From positions 1 to 23,084 of the forward strand of contig URKW01000018.1 in the NCBI GenBank assembly GCA_900548615.1: DNA of 23,084 bases, read 5' to 3'. Of the stretch, positions 16,878 to 23,084 are shown one piece after another (the first letter of the stretch is position 1; each line of letters starts with the position of its first letter). The notes below the pieces were generated by a model. It had not been told where the DNA came from, did not search any database, and saw only the letters and a program-made list of their open reading frames with translations. Both the position numbers and the translations under genes were made by a program. This DNA comes from an uncultured Eubacteriales bacterium (GTDB lineage: Bacteria > Bacillota > Clostridia > Oscillospirales > Oscillospiraceae).

Positions 16878-17915
16878 ATGACCGTGACCGTCCCGCTGCC
16901 GCAAGGCGGCTATCCCGTTCATATCCAGCCCGGCGCACTGCGGCAGACCGGAGCGCTGCTGGCGCCGCTGGGTATTGGCCGCTGGGCCGTCGCGGCGGAT
17001 GAAACGGTGGCGGCGCTGTACGGCGGCGCGGTGCTGGACAGCCTGCGGAGCGCGGGACTTTCCGGCCAGCTGCTGACCTTCCCGGCGGGAGAGGCGCACA
17101 AGACCCCGGAGACGTGGCTCTCCCTGTGCCGCCAGCTGGCGCAGGAGGGCTTTACCCGAAGCGACGGACTGCTGGCGCTGGGCGGCGGCGTCACCGGCGA
17201 CATGGCGGGCTTTGTCGCCGCCTGCTATCAGCGGGGCATGGCGCTGGCGCAGCTGCCCACCACGCTGCTCTCTCAGGTGGACAGCGCCGTGGGCGGTAAA
17301 ACGGCGGTGGATCTGCCGGAGGGCAAGAACCTGCTGGGCGCGTTCTATCAGCCCCGGCTGGTGATCGCCGATCCGGACTGTCTGACTACGCTGCCCCGGC
17401 GTGAGCTGCGGTGCGGCATGGCGGAGGTCATCAAATACGGGTTTATTCAGGACGCCGGGCTGCTGGACGAGCTTGAAACCGACACGCCGAACTGGACGGC
17501 CATCATCGCCCGGTGCCTGACAATCAAGGCGGCGCTGGTGGCCGCCGACGAGCGGGACACCGGGGCGCGGCGGCTGCTGAACTTCGGCCACACCTTCGGC
17601 CACGCCTACGAGGCAGCAGGCGGCTATGCCGCCTGCACCCACGGCGAGGCGGTGGCTGCCGGGATGGCGGCCATGCTGCGGTGGCAGCTCCGCCGGGGCG
17701 ACGGGGTACAGGCGGCCTACGACCGGCTGCTGGCGTTGCTGGAGCGCTGGGAGTTGCCCTGTACGATGCCGTTTGTCAAAGAAACGGTGTCCCGCTATCT
17801 GGCGCGGGACAAGAAATGTGAAGGAGATACCCTTCACGCTGTTTTGCTGCGGGCGATCGGCGACGCCTACGTGGAGGACGTGCCGCTGGCGGCGCTGCAG
17901 GAGGGTCTGGCATGA
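16878..17915 (+). CDS. aroB: 3-dehydroquinate synthase
   Basis: 345 aa from the ATG at 16878, chosen because GGAGGA lies just upstream and the length is then typical. Converts DAHP to 3-dehydroquinate, the second step of the shikimate pathway, using NAD and a divalent metal. Visible family motifs: GGGVTGDMAGFVAACYQRG (nucleotide and phosphate binding), PTTLLSQVDSAVGGKTAVD, KNLLGAFYQP, E in the MAEVIKYG metal-ligand helix, and NFGHTFGHAYE with a later HGEAVAAGM, giving the metal-binding Glu/His/His set. The stop overlaps the aroA start (ATGA). First gene of the operon. Confidence 0.97.
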   Translation: MTVTVPLPQGGYPVHIQPGALRQTGALLAPLGIGRWAVAADETVAALYGGAVLDSLRSAGLSGQLLTFPAGEAHKTPETWLSLCRQLAQEGFTRSDGLLALGGGVTGDMAGFVAACYQRGMALAQLPTTLLSQVDSAVGGKTAVDLPEGKNLLGAFYQPRLVIADPDCLTTLPRRELRCGMAEVIKYGFIQDAGLLDELETDTPNWTAIIARCLTIKAALVAADERDTGARRLLNFGHTFGHAYEAAGGYAACTHGEAVAAGMAAMLRWQLRRGDGVQAAYDRLLALLERWELPCTMPFVKETVSRYLARDKKCEGDTLHAVLLRAIGDAYVEDVPLAALQEGLA

Positions 17916-19083
17916 CCCGGCGGCTGTATCCCGCCCGCCTGACGGGCACGGTGGCCGCGCCGCCCAGCAAAAGCGCATGGCACCGGGAGCTAATCTGCCG
18001 CTTTCTGGCGGGACAGCCGCTGCCGCAGGAGCTGTCCGGAGCGGATGTGAGCGCCACGCTGTCCGGGCTGCGGGTCTTGCGGCAGGGCGGCGACGCCATC
18101 GACTGCGGCGCGTCCGGCGCGACGCTGCGGTTCCTGCTGCCGCTGGCGATGGCGCTGGGACGCACCGGACTGCATCTTACCGGAACACCCCGGCTATTGG
18201 AGCGGCCCCTGTCCGCGCCCTATCCCGTAGCGCGGGAGAACGCAGGCTACCGCATCACCGAGCCGCTGACGCCGGGGCGCTATGCCCTGCGGGGAGACGA
18301 GACTTCCCAGACCGTCAGCGGCCTGCTGCTGGCGCTGCCGCTGCTGGCGGAGGCCTCGGGGCCTGGGGCGGCTGGCTGCCGCTGCTGGCGGAGCCGTCGG
18401 AGCTTGTGCTGACCACGCCGCTGGTGTCCCGCGCCTATGTGGACATGACGCTGGATGCCCTGCGGCGGCACGGCGTGACCGTGCTGACCACGGAAACAGG
18501 CTGGCGCATTCCCGCGCCGCAGGTCTTTCAGCCCGATGAGTCCCCGGTGGAGGGCGACTGGTCGGCGGGCGGCTGGTGGCTGGCAGCGAACGCGCTGCAG
18601 GGCGGCGGCGTGACCGTGACGAATCTGCCGCTGCACAGCAGCCAGCCCGACCGGGCCATTACCGGCTATTTACAGGAGCTGCCGGAAACGGTGGACGTGT
18701 CCCAAACGCCGGATCTGCTGCCTGCGCTGGCGCTGCTGGCGGCCATGCGGCCCCAGACCACCCGGTTCACCGGCGGCGCGTTCCTGCGCCGCAAGGAGAG
18801 CGACCGGCTCCACACGGTGGCCGCCGTGCTGGCGGCGCTGGGTGTAGCGGTGGAGGAGCTGCCGGACGGCCTGACCGTCGTTGGCGGCAGGCCCCTGCAC
18901 GGTGGCGTGACGCTGGATGCCTTTGACGATCACCGCATCGCCATGCTGTGCGGCTGCGCCGCCCTGTTCTGCCGGGAACCGGTTGTGCTGCGGGGCGGAA
19001 ACTGCGTGGCAAAATCCTATGAGGATTTCTGGCGTGACTACGCCATGCTGGGCGGAAAAACGGAAGAATTGATGGAAAGTTGA
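17912..19083 (+). pseudogene. aroA: EPSP synthase, frameshifted by a 41-bp duplication
   Basis: Transfers enolpyruvate from PEP to shikimate-3-phosphate. The first frame gives PPSKSAWHREL, DCGASGATLRFLLP and SQTVSGLLLALPLLAE, then runs off-family and stops at 18412. The -1 frame continues with SELVLTTPLVSRAYVDMTL, GDWSAGGWWLAANAL, DLLPALALLAA, RRKESDRLHTV, DDHRIAM and KSYEDFW, ending at TGA 19081-19083. All family motifs are present, so only one lesion separates this from an intact gene of about 376 aa. Between the halves, a 19-bp direct repeat 41 bp apart (18334 and 18375) accounts for the shift: removing one unit joins LPLLAE to PSELVL in frame. A natural insert plus a 1-nt deletion, or an assembly error, is the alternative. 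It overlaps aroB; aroC follows by 10 bp. Confidence 0.9.
18334..18393 (+). repeat. Direct repeat pair of 19 bp within aroA (41-bp unit)
   Basis: GCTGCCGCTGCTGGCGGAG occurs at 18334-18352 and again at 18375-18393. The bases after each copy are also partly alike (GCCTCGGGGCCT and CCGTCGGAGCTT), so this looks like an imperfect tandem duplication of 41 bp. Since 41 is not a multiple of three, the duplication breaks the aroA frame at this point. Confidence 0.85.
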
Positions 19084-19093
19084 GGATAAGCCC

Positions 19094-20305
19094 ATGTTGG
19101 ACTATACGTTGTTCGGGGAGTCACACGGCCCTGTGGTGGGGGTGCTGCTGCGGCATGTCCCGGCCGGCGTCCCCATAGACGAGCTGCAAATGGAGCGCGA
19201 CCTGCTGCGCCGCCGCCCCAGCGGCGCACTGGCCACGGCACGGCAGGAGCCGGACGAGGTACAGTTCCTCTCCGGCGTGTTTCAGGGCCGCACCACCGGC
19301 ATGCCGCTGGTGATGGCGCTGCCCAACCGGGACGCCCGGCCGCAGGACTACGAGGCGCTGCGGTCGGTGGCCCGGCCCGGCCACGCGGACTACACCGCCC
19401 GGATCAAGGCCAAGGGCTTTCAGGACTACCGGGGCGGCGGGCACTTCTCCGGACGGCTCACCGCGCCGCTGGTGGCGGCAGGCAGCATCGCCAAAACGGT
19501 GCTGGCCAGTCAGGGCGTCACCGTGACGGCCCACGTGGTGGACGAGGAAAACCTGCGCCGCCGTGCCGCCGAGGCGAAGGAACAGGGTGACAGCGTGGGC
19601 GGACAGGTGGCCTGCACCGTCACCGGGCTTACGGCGGGGCTGGGCGGCCCGGACTGGCCCGACACGGTGGAGGGTGAGATCGCCCGCCACGTGTTCGCTA
19701 TCCCTGCCGTGAAGGCCATCGGATTCGGCGCGGGCGAGGATTTCGCCGCCCTGCGGGGCAGCCAGGCCAACGATCCCCTGCGCACCGACGGCAAGACCGT
19801 GTGGACGACCAGCAACCACAACGGCGGCATCAACGGCGGCATCACCAACGGCATGCCGGTGGAGTTCACCGTGACCTTCAAGCCCACGCCCACCATATGC
19901 AAACCGCAGGACACGGTGGACATGGAGCGGATGGAAAACGTCACCCTGTCCGCCGCGGGACGGCACGACAGCTGCATCGCGCTGCGGGCCGCTCCCATTG
20001 TGGAGGCTGCCGCCGCGCTGGCCATCTGCCAGCTGTGGCAGGAGGAGCCGACGGAGGATCTGGCGGGCTATCGCGGCGAGATCGACAAGATCGACGGCGA
20101 GATTGTTGATCTGCTGGCAAAGCGGCTGCAAATCGGCAGCAAAATCGGGGCGCTGAAAGCCGCCGCAGGAACAGCCATCCGGGACGAAGCGCGGGAAGCG
20201 GAGGTGCTGCGGAGCCGGGGTGACATGGCCCCGGAGTACCGCACCGCCGTGGAGGCGGTGTTCCAGACCATCATGGCCCAGACCCGCCAGGTGGAACAGG
20301 AATGA
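19094..20305 (+). CDS. aroC: Chorismate synthase fused to chorismate mutase
   Basis: 403 aa. Residues 1 to about 315 are chorismate synthase: FGESHG at the N-terminus and RPGHADYT carry the two catalytic histidines, followed by RGGGHFSGRLTAPLVAAG and NHNGGINGGITNGMPV for FMN and substrate binding. It makes chorismate from EPSP with reduced FMN. From about residue 321 there is an AroQ-type mutase domain: YRGEIDKIDGEIVDLLAKR, IGALKAAAG, IRDEAREAEVL and a C-terminal VFQTIMAQ helix, holding the Arg, Arg, Lys and Glu positions typical of the active site. The fusion would turn chorismate directly into prephenate. The N-terminus is shorter than in E. coli AroC. The stop overlaps the aroK start (ATGA). 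Confidence 0.93.
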   Translation: MLDYTLFGESHGPVVGVLLRHVPAGVPIDELQMERDLLRRRPSGALATARQEPDEVQFLSGVFQGRTTGMPLVMALPNRDARPQDYEALRSVARPGHADYTARIKAKGFQDYRGGGHFSGRLTAPLVAAGSIAKTVLASQGVTVTAHVVDEENLRRRAAEAKEQGDSVGGQVACTVTGLTAGLGGPDWPDTVEGEIARHVFAIPAVKAIGFGAGEDFAALRGSQANDPLRTDGKTVWTTSNHNGGINGGITNGMPVEFTVTFKPTPTICKPQDTVDMERMENVTLSAAGRHDSCIALRAAPIVEAAAALAICQLWQEEPTEDLAGYRGEIDKIDGEIVDLLAKRLQIGSKIGALKAAAGTAIRDEAREAEVLRSRGDMAPEYRTAVEAVFQTIMAQTRQVEQE

Positions 20306-20790
20306 AGCACCTGATCCTGATCGGTCTGCCCGGCAGCGGCAAGACCACCGTGGGCCGTCTGGCGGCGGAACGGCTGGGGCTGCCCTTTTCCGACTGCGAC
20401 ACGCTGATTGAGGTAGAGACGGGACTGCGCATCCCCGCTATTTTTGCCCAGCAGGGCGAAAGCGGCTTTCGCGCCGTAGAAAGTCGCATCCTCGCGGCGC
20501 TGCTCAGGGAGGATACGCGGGTCATCGCCACCGGCGGCGGTGTGGTGGAATCTGCGGAAAACCGGCGGCTGCTCAGGGAGAGCGGCGTGGTGGTGCTTCT
20601 GGATCGGGATATCCGCCAGATCGCCGGGTGCGTGGGCAACCGTGAGCGGCCCTTATTGAAGCAATACACATTGGAGCAGCTGGCCCGGCGGCGCCGGGAC
20701 TGGTATCTGGACTGTGCCGACGCCGCCATCGGCAGCGGCACGGCAGAGCAGCTGGCGGCGCAGGCCGCCGAGATCTGGAGGAACGCATGA
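20302..20790 (+). CDS. aroK: Shikimate kinase
   Basis: 162 aa, the usual size. Phosphorylates shikimate at the 3-hydroxyl with ATP. The Walker A motif is GLPGSGKT (8-15). The shikimate-binding Asp lies in SDCDTLIE, the second substrate motif is ATGGGVV, and the lid region holds RERPLL. The start overlaps the aroC stop, and its stop overlaps the aroQ start (ATGA), so translation across the three genes is coupled. Confidence 0.96.
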   Translation: MKHLILIGLPGSGKTTVGRLAAERLGLPFSDCDTLIEVETGLRIPAIFAQQGESGFRAVESRILAALLREDTRVIATGGGVVESAENRRLLRESGVVVLLDRDIRQIAGCVGNRERPLLKQYTLEQLARRRRDWYLDCADAAIGSGTAEQLAAQAAEIWRNA

Positions 20791-21230
20791 AGCTTTTGAT
20801 CCTCAACGGCCCCAACCTGAACCTGCTGGGGCAGCGTGAGCCGGACATTTACGGCCACAGCACCTACGCCGACCTGTGCGGCATGATCGCGGACTACGTC
20901 AAAGAGCGGGGTCATCAGGCCCGGTTCGTGCAGTCCAACCACGAGGGTGCGCTGATCGACGCCATTCAGCTGGCGGATGCCGACGGCACCGACGGCATCG
21001 TCATCAACCCCGGCGCTTATGCCCACTACAGCTACGCCATCCACGACGCGCTGCGCTCCATCCGCGTTCCGGCGGTGGAGGTGCACATCAGCGATATCTC
21101 CGCCCGTGAGCCGTGGCGGCACACGTCGGTCACAGCACCCGCCTGCGTCACAGTCATCGCCGGGCAGGGCTTCCCCGGCTACCTGCGGGCCATCGACACG
21201 CTGGAAGCCATGGAGCGGCAGAATGTGTAA
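20787..21230 (+). CDS. aroQ: Type II 3-dehydroquinate dehydratase
   Basis: 147 aa, typical of the type II enzyme. Dehydrates 3-dehydroquinate to 3-dehydroshikimate. Seen: LNGPNLNLLGQREPDIYG with the catalytic Tyr, QSNHEGALID, NPGAYAHYSYAIHDAL with the conserved Asn and Tyr, and EVHISD with the catalytic His. The Arg-containing loop reads REPWRHTSV, a mild change from the more common REEFRHHS. The overlap with aroK indicates coupled expression; aroE follows 10 bp later. Confidence 0.96.
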   Translation: MKLLILNGPNLNLLGQREPDIYGHSTYADLCGMIADYVKERGHQARFVQSNHEGALIDAIQLADADGTDGIVINPGAYAHYSYAIHDALRSIRVPAVEVHISDISAREPWRHTSVTAPACVTVIAGQGFPGYLRAIDTLEAMERQNV

Positions 21231-21240
21231 AGGAGATCAC

Positions 21241-21978
21241 ATGTACAGACTTTGTGTGATTGGCGATCCCGTGGCTCACAGCCGTTCCCCGGCCATCCAC
21301 ACGGCGCTGCTGCGGCAGCGGGGATTGGAGGGCATTTATACCACCGTGACCGTGCGGGAGGGGGAACTGGAAGCCTTCGTGGCGGAAGCCCGGCAGGGTG
21401 CGTGGGACGGCTTCAACGTGACCATGCCCCACAAGCAGGCCATTCTGCCGCTGCTGGACGCGGTGGAGGGCGACGCAGCCGCCATGGGTGCGGTGAACAC
21501 CGTGGTGGTGCGGCAAGGCCGCGCCGTAGGCTACAACACCGACGGCGAGGGATTTGTCAGGTCACTTCCCTTTACAGCATCCGGAAAACGGGTGCTGGTG
21601 CTGGGCAGCGGCGGTGCGGCCTCGGCGGTGAGCCGGGCGCTGCGGCGCTCCGGCGCGGCGCTGACGATCTGCTGCCGCCACCCGGAGAAAACGGCGGGCT
21701 GGAACATGGAGACCCGGCTATGGCGGGAGCTGCCGCTGCTGGCGGCGGACTGCGACCTGCTGGTGAACGCCACGCCGCTGGGCATGACGGGACAGGAGGA
21801 GTTTGCGGACTTCCGCTTTCTGGAGAACTGTCACGGCTGGGTCTATGATTTGGTGTATCAGCCCCGCGAAACGGCGCTGCTGGCGGCGGCGCAGGACAGA
21901 GGACTGCCGGTGATCGGCGGGCTGGCACTGCTGCACGCACAGGCGGAGCTGGCGTTTGAGCTGTTTGTGGGAGAATAA
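21241..21978 (+). CDS. aroE: Shikimate dehydrogenase
   Basis: 245 aa, somewhat shorter than the usual 270-290. Reduces 3-dehydroshikimate to shikimate with NADPH. The substrate-binding motifs SRSPAIH, NVTMPHK and VNTVV are present, with the catalytic Lys in MPHK and Asp in YNTDGEGF. The cofactor loop is LGSGGAASAV, followed by CCRHPEK, a basic region suiting NADP. The C-terminus has VNATPLGM, YDLVYQPRETALL and QAELAFELF. GGAGATC precedes the ATG. Last gene of the aro operon, followed within 6 bp by a strong terminator. Confidence 0.95.
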   Translation: MYRLCVIGDPVAHSRSPAIHTALLRQRGLEGIYTTVTVREGELEAFVAEARQGAWDGFNVTMPHKQAILPLLDAVEGDAAAMGAVNTVVVRQGRAVGYNTDGEGFVRSLPFTASGKRVLVLGSGGAASAVSRALRRSGAALTICCRHPEKTAGWNMETRLWRELPLLAADCDLLVNATPLGMTGQEEFADFRFLENCHGWVYDLVYQPRETALLAAAQDRGLPVIGGLALLHAQAELAFELFVGE

Positions 21979-21983
21979 ATAAT

Positions 21984-22020
21984 AAAAAAGACTGACTGCG
22001 GTTTGCAGTCAGTCTTTTTT
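21984..22020. terminator. Bidirectional terminator between aroE and the RHH gene
   Basis: A perfect 16-bp stem, AAAAAAGACTGACTGC and its complement, around the loop GGTTT, ending in six T. The minus-strand RHH gene ends inside the stem, so both convergent transcripts use the same hairpin. Confidence 0.92.
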
Positions 22021-22200
22021 ATCTTCAGATGGGGCGGGGATCGGGCCTTCCTTTGTCTCAAACTCCCGGATGCACTGGCGCAGTAGATAGAGGATCTGCC
22101 CGTTGGCGGAGCGTCCCTCGTACTGCGCAATATATTTCAGCTTGTAGTGGAGAACCGGGTCGATCTCCAAGCCCAGATGCTTGTTGTTTTTATTGCGCAT
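22009..22200 (-). CDS. Small ribbon-helix-helix (Arc-like) DNA-binding protein
   Basis: 63 aa from the ATG at 22200, with GAGGTG just upstream; a TTG four codons earlier overlaps that ribosome site. A basic N-terminus (MRNKNNKH) is followed by a short beta-strand (LGLEIDPVLH), then two helices (YKLKYIAQYEG and ANGQILYLLRQCIREFE), the ribbon-helix-helix layout of Arc/MetJ-type repressors. The tail is charged. No toxin-like partner gene is adjacent. The promoter contains a perfect dyad over the -10 region, which suggests self-repression. The regulated genes are unknown. Confidence 0.72.
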   Translation of the reverse strand: MRNKNNKHLGLEIDPVLHYKLKYIAQYEGRSANGQILYLLRQCIREFETKEGPIPAPSEDKKD

Positions 22201-22243
22201 GCCGCACCTCAAAAATCATCTTATTTTGTAATAGCACGCACAT

Positions 22244-22272
22244 AGTATACTTGCTTTAAGTATATATGTCAA
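22244..22272 (-). promoter_or_regulatory. Promoter of the RHH gene with overlapping operator dyad
   Basis: The minus strand reads TTGACA, 17 bp, TATACT, close to consensus. Within it, TATACTT and AAGTATA (22246-22264 on the plus strand) form a perfect 7-bp inverted repeat with a 5-bp centre, covering most of the spacer and the -10 box. A dimeric repressor there would block RNA polymerase. Confidence 0.75.
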
Positions 22273-22296
22273 GAAATGCTTGGGGGGATATGATCT

Positions 22297-22441
22297 GTAG
22301 GGGCGGGCGACTCTGCCCACCCTGACGACGTAAGAGGGTGCTTTCAAAATCAAGATGGATGCTACGGCGGCATAGCCGCCGAGATCGCCACTAAAAACAT
22401 GCCACTGGCATGTTTTCTTAACGTGTCGACCCCGCCCCTAC
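22297..22441. mobile_element. MITE-like intergenic element with terminal inverted repeats
   Basis: The ends are GTAGGGGCGGG and its exact complement CCCGCCCCTAC, 145 bp apart end to end. Inside are three hairpins: GGGCGGGC/GCCCACCC (22301-22322, one mismatch), CGGCGGC/GCCGCCG (22365-22381) and AAAACATGCC/GGCATGTTTT (22394-22416, ending in T). No open reading frame and no clear target duplication are seen. Similar GTAGGGGCGGG-ended repeats are familiar to me from Oscillospiraceae-type genomes, but copy number cannot be tested here. Confidence 0.55.
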
Positions 22442-22464
22442 GCCCACATTACGAGGACATTCCC

Positions 22465-22500
22465 GTTATACGGCCATCTTCTGACAACAAATCGTATAAC
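22465..22500. repeat. 8-bp inverted repeat GTTATACG / CGTATAAC
   Basis: Perfect 8-bp arms are separated by 20 bp, just downstream of the minus-strand small membrane protein gene. No T tract follows on either strand, so a terminator is unlikely. It may be a protein site or chance. Confidence 0.35.
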
Positions 22501-22512
22501 CGCGCCATAATA

Positions 22513-22698
22513 TTACAATTTGCTATCGTTTTCTTTGTGTTTCTTGGGCTTTCCCGCTGTCAGTGCGGCCAGCGCCATGCCCGTGGCAAGGCGCTCGTCC
22601 TCCGCACCTTGCCCTTTCTTTCCCCGGCTGGCACACAGGATCACCACTGCCAGTCCCGCCAGCACCCACGGCAGCGCCGCCAAAGCAAACTCCCGCAT
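22513..22698 (-). CDS. Small membrane protein of unknown function
   Basis: 61 aa. One membrane helix at about residues 6-23 (ALAALPWVLAGLAVVILC), then a charged cytoplasmic-type stretch (SRGKKGQGAEDER), a short Ala-rich helix and a strongly basic end (KPKKHKEND). AAGGAG ahead of the ATG lies inside the last codons of the upstream gene, and the two genes are 2 bp apart, so translational coupling is likely. No family was recognised. Confidence 0.6.
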   Translation of the reverse strand: MREFALAALPWVLAGLAVVILCASRGKKGQGAEDERLATGMALAALTAGKPKKHKENDSKL

Positions 22699-22700
22699 GG

Positions 22701-23081
22701 TCAGTTCATCTCCTTGCTCTGCGCCAGCTCCGCGCCATAGCGGAACACCAGCGACGCCAGGATCAGCACCACGCCCAGTATCACGCTGCCGGCGTTGTCC
22801 AGCCGGTCGGGCGCGGACAGGTCGAAGACGGCATAGGGGACCATCTGCAAAACAACACTCACGATGGGCAGCACGATGGTCAGCACGCCCAGCCGCCGCA
22901 GCTGAAGGGCGGTGTCGTCCACAAAGGGCGTGCCGTCGGACAGCTCGCGGGTCAGATAGGACAGGGCGAAGCTCAGCAGCACTGCGCCGAAGGCGCAGCA
23001 GCCTGTCAAAGAACGCCAGTTCTCATTATGCGAGAGCTGGCGTTTTAGTCGTATCAAAGAAGAAATAGGGCAGAAAAACAA
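22701..23081 (-). CDS. DUF2975-like membrane protein, 5' end uncertain
   Basis: Up to 126 aa from a TTG near the window edge. Three hydrophobic segments are seen (about 28-45, 62-80, 96-113), with the loop GTPFVDDTALQLRRLGVL and the end SLVFRYGAELAQ, which resemble DUF2975 proteins. That family is usually longer, with an additional N-terminal membrane helix. The first roughly 25 residues look unlike a family N-terminus, and their codons span a 13-bp hairpin at 23012-23044. The gene may be truncated at its 5' end, may start at an internal TTG or GTG near 23000, or may continue beyond the window. Coupled to the small membrane protein downstream. Confidence 0.5.
   Translation of the reverse strand: MFFCPISSLIRLKRQLSHNENWRSLTGCCAFGAVLLSFALSYLTRELSDGTPFVDDTALQLRRLGVLTIVLPIVSVVLQMVPYAVFDLSAPDRLDNAGSVILGVVLILASLVFRYGAELAQSKEMN
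23012..23044. repeat. 13-bp hairpin at the 5' end of the DUF2975-like gene
   Basis: AACGCCAGTTCTC pairs with GAGAGCTGGCGTT (one G-U) around a 7-nt loop, and TT follows on the plus strand. It looks like a terminator for plus-strand transcription or a leader hairpin. Its place inside the apparent reading frame is the main reason to doubt the annotated start. Confidence 0.6.
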
Positions 23082-23084
23082 AGA

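Noticed and set aside
16695..17978. A 427-aa minus-strand frame opposite aroB
   Set aside because: aroB motifs are complete on the plus strand, and the opposite frame runs across the divergent promoters.
18340..18400. Programmed ribosomal frameshifting in aroA
   Set aside because: No slippery heptamer with a downstream structure was seen, and the 41-bp direct repeat gives a simpler explanation for the shift.
22021..22512. CRISPR array or small toxin gene near the RHH regulator
   Set aside because: The repeats there are inverted, not direct and spaced, and no short frame with a ribosome site was found upstream of the regulator.

Overview
The window is GC-rich, tightly packed bacterial DNA. 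Its gene types point to a Gram-positive gut anaerobe of the Oscillospiraceae/Clostridia type. These include Tex next to a YhaM nuclease, two aldo/keto reductases carrying 4Fe-4S clusters, Firmicutes-style signal peptides, a dockerin-like tail, and sigma-A promoters with near-consensus boxes. The taxonomic call is inference. No rRNA, tRNA, CRISPR array, transposase or phage gene was seen.

Layout. (1) 1-2.8 kb, minus strand: a secreted beta-helix surface protein and a ketopantoate-reductase-family oxidoreductase. (2) 2.9-8.3 kb, plus strand: a U32-like cysteine-rich protein, tex, yhaM and an aldo/keto reductase with two 4Fe-4S motifs but a degenerate catalytic tetrad, closed by a terminator. 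(3) 8.4-10.1 kb, plus strand: a consensus promoter and a palindromic operator drive a methyltransferase and an alpha/beta hydrolase. Both genes are broken, with four lesions in total. (4) 10.1-14.0 kb: a second, catalytically complete aldo/keto reductase, then a zinc-ribbon/TM/beta-helix protein overlapped by a Ser/Thr kinase-like gene, and a divergent XRE regulator sharing a symmetric promoter region with the kinase. (5) 14.1-16.6 kb, minus strand: a large secreted protein with three internal repeats and a dockerin-like C-terminus. (6) 16.8-22.0 kb, plus strand: the shikimate operon aroB-aroA-aroC-aroK-aroQ-aroE, with mostly overlapping stop/start codons. AroC is fused to a chorismate mutase domain. 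aroA is frameshifted by a 41-bp imperfect duplication. (7) 22.0-23.1 kb, minus strand: a ribbon-helix-helix regulator with a dyad in its own promoter, a multi-hairpin MITE-like repeat, and two small membrane-protein genes.

How the genes work together. The aro genes convert DAHP to chorismate (AroB, AroQ, AroE, AroK, AroA, AroC), and the fused mutase carries the product on to prephenate. DAHP synthase is absent from the window. The XRE, kinase and beta-helix genes look like a small signalling module joining a cytoplasmic kinase to an extracellular repeat domain. The broken methyltransferase/hydrolase operon and the ketopantoate-reductase-like gene carry near-identical palindromes and probably share a regulator that lies outside the window.

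The observations most worth checking are the excisable-looking 41-bp duplication in aroA, the AroC-chorismate mutase fusion, the kinase/beta-helix/XRE module, the shared GTTAGC operator, and the reductase whose Tyr and Lys catalytic positions are both His.
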